From positions 700,359 to 762,358 of the forward strand of contig JAQGDQ010000012.1 in the NCBI GenBank assembly GCA_030141605.1: a stretch of DNA of 62,000 nucleotides, read 5' to 3'. A model generated the notes under the pieces. It was not told the DNA's origin, made no database searches, and saw only the letters and a program-made list of their open reading frames with translations. The translations under genes and the position numbers were made by a program. This DNA comes from Tubiluchus corallicola (taxonomy: Eukaryota; Priapulida; Priapulimorpha; Priapulimorphida; Tubiluchidae). Within the stretch, counting starts at the first letter, position 1. Every line of letters starts with the position of its first letter. Positions 55,586 to 62,000 of the stretch are shown piece after piece.

Positions 55586-58500
55586 ATGGCTATGTTTATC
55601 GTCAAGCGTGTACATGTGTTTCCTTGCAGGCACTGTCTAGCGTCTTTTTACAGTCATTCTTATCACAGGTAGGTGCAGTGACTTAGATGTGAATGATGTG
55701 ATAAAAATTTTTAAAAAAATCTTTTTATTTGAAAAGGCACACAAACAAAGATCCAAGAGCAGTGGCAGTTTTCTAGACAGTCATGTTATCCATTTACCGA
55801 CAGGCTCTTTCTTGCTTAACTTTGATTTACATTTCTACAGTGTGGTCACTCATCTATTCCTATTTATGTCTAAATGCTTGGTATTCTTTTAAATAAAATA
55901 TAGCACTCTGCAGGTTGCAATACAGCAATCATATTGAGGTTTAATTAATGTAGATGTTGAGGCAAGCCTCTGAGGTTGTTTCATTGAACTGGTAGCCGTG
56001 TCTTAACCACATTTCATCTTCATTAGAGAAATGTCAGTGGTTTGGCACATAAAACTGCCTGGAAGCCTTTTTTCAACAGTAGCTAAACTACTTACTAGCT
56101 AAACCTGGCACTGCTTAACTTTGCAGTCAAGCACATGCTGAATGGTATCATTGTATCAGTGTACCTCTTTTTAATTAGTTAGCTAACTTATCTCTGTTTA
56201 TACAAATTATACCAAAAATGTTAATTACTATTATTACTATTACTGAAAATAACCTTTTGGACAAAGAACATATGAATTAATTTTATATGTATGCACTATT
56301 TGACATATATATATATATATCGTGTTTTGCCAATGTACATTATATGTATTTGAGCAATAAATTGAATTAAAAACCACTCAGCTATTCCCATTTTCCTCCC
56401 AATACTTACAATATGCAATTGTAGATTCGGGGTCATGTCTGTGGCACATAGTGATTATACACATGTCGTATTCATACCTTATCAACATTTTAATAACTTT
56501 TAGAACTGCATGTGATACTTATCAGAAAAATCCTGTTTAATGATAGACCATGTTACTGAACAAAAAATTAAATCTATAAATTATAACAGATGTGTACATA
56601 ATGAATGTACACAAACTAATATTATTGTTCTGTGTGTCAAACTGCTAAAAAAACTACTTAAATGTTTCGTTATTGTAATGTTGTTGTTACAAACAAATTC
56701 ATATAATATGTTACTTTTTTATGCACTTACCAAGACGATCATATAAAGTAACATCACTAACAAGCATTCTTGACCTTGAAAGGATTCCTAACAGTTTTCT
56801 TACTATTCTGCCTGTAGTTTTGCTGCCGAGGAAACTGTTTCCGAGAAGACAGAGTTGGAAAAATCGTATAGAGTATTGCAAGTCCAAGTCAACTGCTCAG
56901 AAACTGAGTTACGAGAAGTATGTTTTTTAAACCATTATATGAAAAATTTGATTAATATTTCAAATGTTTGTGAAAATTTATGTGCTGCATTTTGTTTTTG
57001 CATAGGGCTATTTACTGCTGGCAAAGAAGTTTCACCCTGATAGCGGCACTTCAGAAGCAAATTCTGCCAAGTTTGCTGCAGTAAAAGATGCATACATACA
57101 TATTCTAAGGCATAGAGCTAATGTGGTAGATAAAGGTACTTCTGATAGTTGAAATTTAAAATCTGTTTGTACAAGGTTCATGTTTACCATACTAGTTAGT
57201 TTATTAGAACTTTGTTTATTTTCTTACATACTACAATATGTACAACGTATTGTACATATTTGTGATATTTGCTCTTTGTGTTAGACTATACCTTAATACA
57301 CTACATGATTTGAATTCTGCCTTGAAAAAACTTTCAAAGGCCTCTTTTATACCTTGATCAATAAAATAAAAATATATATCAATACTTGTTTTTTATACTG
57401 TTAACAACATCACCACATAACAATCAAGACTGTGGCTGTTGCAGTTATTATCAAGTGGCCATTGCTTGACTGAATGTACTTTATTACCAAACATGATTCT
57501 TGAGATGAGACGCAGAACTTGTGTCTTCTTGTTACATTCGAATGTATATATATCCTCAGCCAACAAGACAGTATTGGATATTCCATATGAAACCATTTAA
57601 AAGCAGTTTTCCCAGCAGCTACATATTCATTTACTAAGCAGGCCTTGCACTGCTTACACTAATTGTACCGTATGCCTTTCATCAACAGAGTTCAAATTTT
57701 CAAGTCACAGTCTGACAGACAGAAATGTACACCGATTTCTCTTAACAATTATGGAAATACAATAAGCTTTATAAAGGACTGTATTACGTCAGTCGCATCT
57801 GATATCACATATTTACCTGATAAATTGACGATATTTTTAAAGAAATTTTGCATTAAGTGTTTTTCAGTGAATTGTTGATGTGTTTCAGAGAGCATTGGCT
57901 CTATGCATTATAAATTGCAGAAGATGAACACGTTTTTGATATTCGGCATACAGCACCGCAGCATCGCCAATATCTAAACTACGAAGGTATAGGATTTGGC
58001 ACCCCAAGTCAACGGCAGAAGCAGTATCAGCAATATCGGGTATCACGAGCAACTGATAATGTTTATGAGCATGAACTGCAAAAGGTATGTAGGATGTTTT
58101 TTGTCATTCTGAGCTGAAAGTGTTAAAGGTACAGAGCCTCTCTATATACAATATATATAATATAGACTAATAATAATAAAATAATAAAAGAATAACCTCA
58201 AAATAAATATATGTATATAATATATAATATAGACTAATAATAATAAAATAAAAGAATAACCTCAAAATAAATATATGTATATATATGTATATGTATGTAT
58301 ATATATATATACATACATTTATTTTGAGGATATTCTTTTTTGGTATATACCCTATATCATATTCTCATATACCTAATAAAAATCTTCAATTAAGTAGGTG
58401 TCCAGAATCTCAAAATAAGATAGCCCAGTTTATCAGTTTATATCGCTTTGCACTACTTGTACTTGTTCTAAATGCCGTCCTTATTTTTGCACATAAGGAT

Positions 58501-61500
58501 GGCGTAAACCATGTGCTGACACCGAAGTGCCCAATTATTTGTTCAACAAAAAGTCTATGGTTACAGTTTGCTAAATCTTATTAACTGAAACGTGATACTG
58601 TTATAAGAGCAAAAGTTAAAGTTACAAGTTTTGAAGCAATTACTGATGTACTGAAGGGACTGAAGACAAATAATAACTTAGTTTGATTTGAGATCAGACA
58701 AACAGGCAGTGCTCGAATTGAGGGCATACCAGGACAGACAGCACATATATTGTTAAAGAAATAAATACAAGTGATTGTCTAATTTTACATATTGTATAAT
58801 GAGTACAAAATCGAGCATGAATAGAACATGCATTAAGACTGTGTAGTGTAGTATAGCGATCAAAATTTCCCATATGTTGTAAAGCATTTAGCAGTCAAAC
58901 GATATGGTAACTCATGTCTTTTGCACTTGTCAGTTTTTGTTAATATTTATCGTTATGCATAGAAGTATGTTTAAATTTTGCAACTAGGCATCTCTCAAAA
59001 ATTCGATAAAATGCTCATCAGTTTCAAGTGCAGAAACTCAAAGAGAAGTTGTGCCTTCAGAGGCAATTTCAGAACCTGTCCCAAAGTTTTGTGATGAATA
59101 CAGAAATCAAAAGTGAAATGCCTAGACAATTTTGTCACAGGGCAGTGAGGAAAGAAGACCCAAATTAAGAGAAGAAAAAAAATGGTAAATGGGTAGCAAT
59201 AATAATTTATCTATAAAAATCTGTAATGAGTTATCGCTCAGAACAGATTTAGAGATTTTTAGATTTAGATAACAAACTGTTATTATTGTTTATAAAAAGT
59301 TGTATAAAAATTAGAAATGAAACAAGTGGAAAACTATTTTAAGAGTACTCGTTATTGCTCCAAAATGCCCATAAATGCAGTGAAGTGCATTATAGGCATG
59401 GGCAGCACTGCGAACCCCACTAAGATAGGTTACACTTGCCTGTTTCTGCCCTATACAGTAAACCTTGTTAAAACTTTACATTTCAAGCATTGCAAATAAG
59501 ACATTGTTCCTGATTAAACGAAGCCTTGCAAATGAGTTTTTGATTCTAATTAGGTGCATCTAGTTATTCTCTGCATTTTTATCTGCTAATTGCTTTTCAC
59601 ACTTCTCAGTTTTAGTTTCACAACTTCTATAGTTGATAAGAAAAAGCAGGCCCAAATTGTACATTTAATTTATCAATTTGAACATATTAAGCTTAGTTAT
59701 TGCAGTTTAATAACACAGATTTGCAACTGGAAAATCTGGATACACAAAGCTAATGTAGCATAGTTACTGTAGCAATCAGTTTATTCCGTTGCTGTTTTCT
59801 TAATATCATTAATCAGTCCATACATTCCAAATTAAATGCTTTTAATTGGCGAAGCAGGCTCCCTTGTGGTTAGTTGAGTATTCGTATTTTGTTTTAGTTC
59901 ACCAGATTAACCATCGATTTCGTGATCTAGTTGTATCTTACACTTACTTAGTTGATTAGTCAGTTATACATTGATTGCTATACAATATAAAATTAATGCA
60001 TGCTGGAAATGTTCGCGTTACAAGGACGCTCTGACACATCAATTTCTGAGTGCATAAATTACTTCAGTAATAATGGTACTAGTAAATGTAGGTTCTAGTA
60101 TACGCTGTTTATTATAGGCAGTATTGTACATGGCAATGTGTCTTACTTCATTGGAGCTTTACTGAAAAACATCAACACATACCAGTGATTGTGAAATGAA
60201 GCCTGAAATTTTTATAAAGCTTTAACCCGCGTTATTTGCTTGGAATGATGCTTCTGAAAACTATCACTTTGCAAACTAGACTTTAAGCTCAATTTGCAGG
60301 AATTTAGTTCGCAGTTTTTTCTAATTTAATAGTTTGCAGTTTCTAATTTACAGTATTTTAAATTCATTTTGAATTAACGTAACTGATTAACTAAAACTGA
60401 TTAATCTGATGTTGCTAGATAACACGAGGTATGGGTGAGAAGGCTCTTGTTGAGAAAGATAATGCTTTAGCCAGACAGTATAAAACTAGCAATGCCGTAG
60501 AAAGATTAGTCGAAGATCTTATCCAGGAGTCTATGGCAAAAGGAGAATTTGACAATTTGTCAGGTAGTGCCTTTTTATTGTTTGTGCTGTTTACTTTATT
60601 TTTAATAAAATAAATACTTTTTACTAAAATTTTCACATTTTCTTGCATTTTTGCATTAGAAAACAACTGATCCCAGTCTTGTGTTTTGTTGTTGTCATAT
60701 CCACATTGATTCTAAGAGACATCCTCTTTCAGGTTAAAATACATAACTGATTTTTATTCATAGTAATCAGAGCTTGTTACTGCAAATTTACATGCAATTT
60801 TCTGATCAGACCATTTCGAAAATTGTCTGAGATGAAGAGGTCCATTTTCTGCCACGCCACAATTTCCTGTGCGCCATTTTCATCTGGTTGATAATGACTA
60901 TAAGTTCACACAGAAGATGATCACTTGTTCAATAGGCTATATGATCAGAATTTCAGTCCTTGTTCATTACGACCACTTGATAAAACTTCATGCTTTTGGT
61001 CATGCGTGATGAAAGCATTTCTCCAGTTCTTGCCACAAAACACAGATCAGCAGATATGGGTACACTGATTTGTAATAATAATTTAACGATTTTTTTTATT
61101 TTAACTTACCTGTGCCGTTTTTATTTGCCTTACTCATGTGGAATTGTCTATGTTTGTGAATAGGTACTTGTCTTCTCTATCAGAAATCATTGCTTTTGGT
61201 TTGATATAAAATCATTGTTTCTCTTGCACTGATGCATTGCATTGATGTATCGTTCTGTAATATTGACTTTATTCTGAAATAAAAGTGTGCAATCAAATCA
61301 ATCAGTCAATCTTGTTAGTAAATGACAATTCTTACCTTGGTACTATATTGGGATTAAAGTATGCCAGTAATAATTTTGGCACCATTTCTGACGAAACATG
61401 TACGTATCTGCATAAAGAAAAAATAAGCTTTAACATCATTATAATGCTCCATCACAAGTATTACACTATATATTAATGGGTATAGCTAGCTAAAGCTATT

Positions 61501-61937
61501 GTCTGGTGTTTGTTTGCAACTAAAAACTGTTTTGATGAATTGACTATTTCTACTCGCTTGTGCAGTGCAGTGCAGACAGAATACATACAAGTGCATATAA
61601 TCTTATCTTTAATTAGTTGACATTTTGAAATAGAGAAAAACTAAACACCATTTGAGCTACCTTGATTACATATACAGGTAATGATAGGTTACTGTGAATG
61701 CAGTGTAAGATCTAATTGACTTTATTGATTTTCACAGGTAAAGGAAAGCCAATAAAACTTAATACGTACAACCCGTATGTTGACTTCACTACACACAAAC
61801 TTAATCAAGTACTGATTGACAATGGCTTCATGCCAGAATGGCTGGTGCTAGAGAAAGAGATACGCCATGATATTAAAACTGCCAGGGATAAATTACAACA
61901 TGCACACTCTCATCTAAACCATAAAATAATGTCACAG
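55586..61937 (+). CDS. DNAJC28: DNAJC28-like mitochondrial J-domain protein, 3' end beyond the window
   Basis: Six coding exons seen: 55586-55668, 56818-56917, 57006-57135, 57921-58084, 60419-60563, 61738-61937 (274 codons so far; vertebrate proteins are ~390). Phases fit throughout. N-terminus [19 protein letters not shown] is basic and hydrophobic, like a mitochondrial presequence. The J domain (~43-100) has the HPD motif (71-73) in [10 protein letters not shown]. Next [20 protein letters not shown] is a diagnostic DNAJC28 segment. Then a DUF1992 domain (~185-255) with [27 protein letters not shown] and [18 protein letters not shown]-proteins stimulate Hsp70 ATPase; the client is unknown. 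The start follows an in-frame TGA. Confidence 0.93.
56818..57135 (+). CDS. DNAJC28: DNAJC28 exons 2-3: J domain
   Basis: Exon 2 (56818-56917) enters in phase 2 and encodes [20 protein letters not shown] and the first helices. Exon 3 (57006-57135) encodes [20 protein letters not shown] and [16 protein letters not shown]. The intron between is only 88 bp. The HPD tripeptide, needed to stimulate Hsp70, is intact. Confidence 0.93.
58085..60418 (+). other. DNAJC28 intron 4
   Basis: 2.3 kb. Contains a tandem/inverted AT-rich structure (58140-58345) and an exon-like open segment at 58988-59118 ending in TGA. The canonical protein skips this segment, joining LQK to ITRGMGEK in phase 0. Otherwise no gene. 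Confidence 0.5.
58140..58345. repeat. Tandem ~67-bp duplication plus hairpin
   Basis: AGACTAATAATAATAAAATA ... AAGAATAACCTCAAAATAAA occurs twice in direct order (from ~58164 and ~58232). The second copy is followed by its reverse complement (TTTATTTTGAGGATATTCTT, 58318-58337). Arms of ~30 bp enclose a (TA)n loop. Confidence 0.8.
60419..61937 (+). CDS. DNAJC28: DNAJC28 exons 5-6: DUF1992 domain
   Basis: Exon 5 (60419-60563, phase 0 to 1) ends in FDNLSG; exon 6 (61738-61937, phase 1 to 0) begins [17 protein letters not shown]. The junction falls in the FDNLSGKGKP block shared by the family. The domain is helical and also found in bacterial YdhN/DUF1992 proteins; its function is not established. 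The donor CAG|GTATGT at 61938 shows that more exons follow. Confidence 0.9.
60564..61737 (+). other. DNAJC28 intron 5
   Basis: 1.17 kb, no gene or clear repeat seen. Confidence 0.5.
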
Positions 61938-62000
61938 GTATGTATAGTATTTTCCATTAGTCACACAGGCATGCACTGTAGTACAAAACGACCCAGAAAA

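Overview
The window is nuclear DNA of a multicellular animal. The genes are split by many GT-AG introns. The proteins are animal or general eukaryotic families: a TRPC channel, a rhodopsin-like GPCR, ribosomal protein S3A and a mitochondrial DnaJ-like protein. The rest is AT-rich DNA full of LINE fragments, inverted-repeat elements, minisatellites and microsatellites. I cannot fix the phylum. The gene set and repeats suggest an invertebrate, perhaps an early-branching one, but that is inference.

Layout. 1-5.9 kb is non-coding and holds large microsatellites and one copy of a ~580-bp dispersed repeat. 5.9-36.9 kb (+) is one TRPC gene of 14 coding exons, about 914 codons when joined in phase. 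Its 6.1-kb intron 1 carries a decayed non-LTR retrotransposon. Its 10.7-kb intron 12 carries a foldback-like element built from a 16-bp minisatellite, a complete antisense GPCR gene (29901-30944, -), a small TA-flanked palindromic element and reverse-transcriptase relics. 36.9-42.0 kb is intergenic, with antisense retroelement fragments. 42.0-47.3 kb (+) is a 2-oxoglutarate/Fe(II) oxygenase of the isopenicillin-N-synthase type. Its second coding exon exists as two tandem 116-bp versions only 46 bp apart, which looks like a mutually exclusive exon pair. 47.6-53.3 kb (-) is RPS3A in seven coding exons, with a pogo/Tigger-type DNA transposon remnant in intron 5. 55.6 kb to the right edge (+) is DNAJC28, cut off by the window end.

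How the genes relate. They do not form one pathway. The oxygenase and RPS3A are convergent with only ~360 bp between stop codons. RPS3A and DNAJC28 are divergent, 2.3 kb apart. TRPC and the nested GPCR are on opposite strands. A functional link between receptor and channel (G-protein/PLC signalling opens TRPC channels) is possible but is only inference from position.

All exon calls were made by reading splice sites and checking that reading phase is kept across every junction. No alignment, transcript or database search was available.
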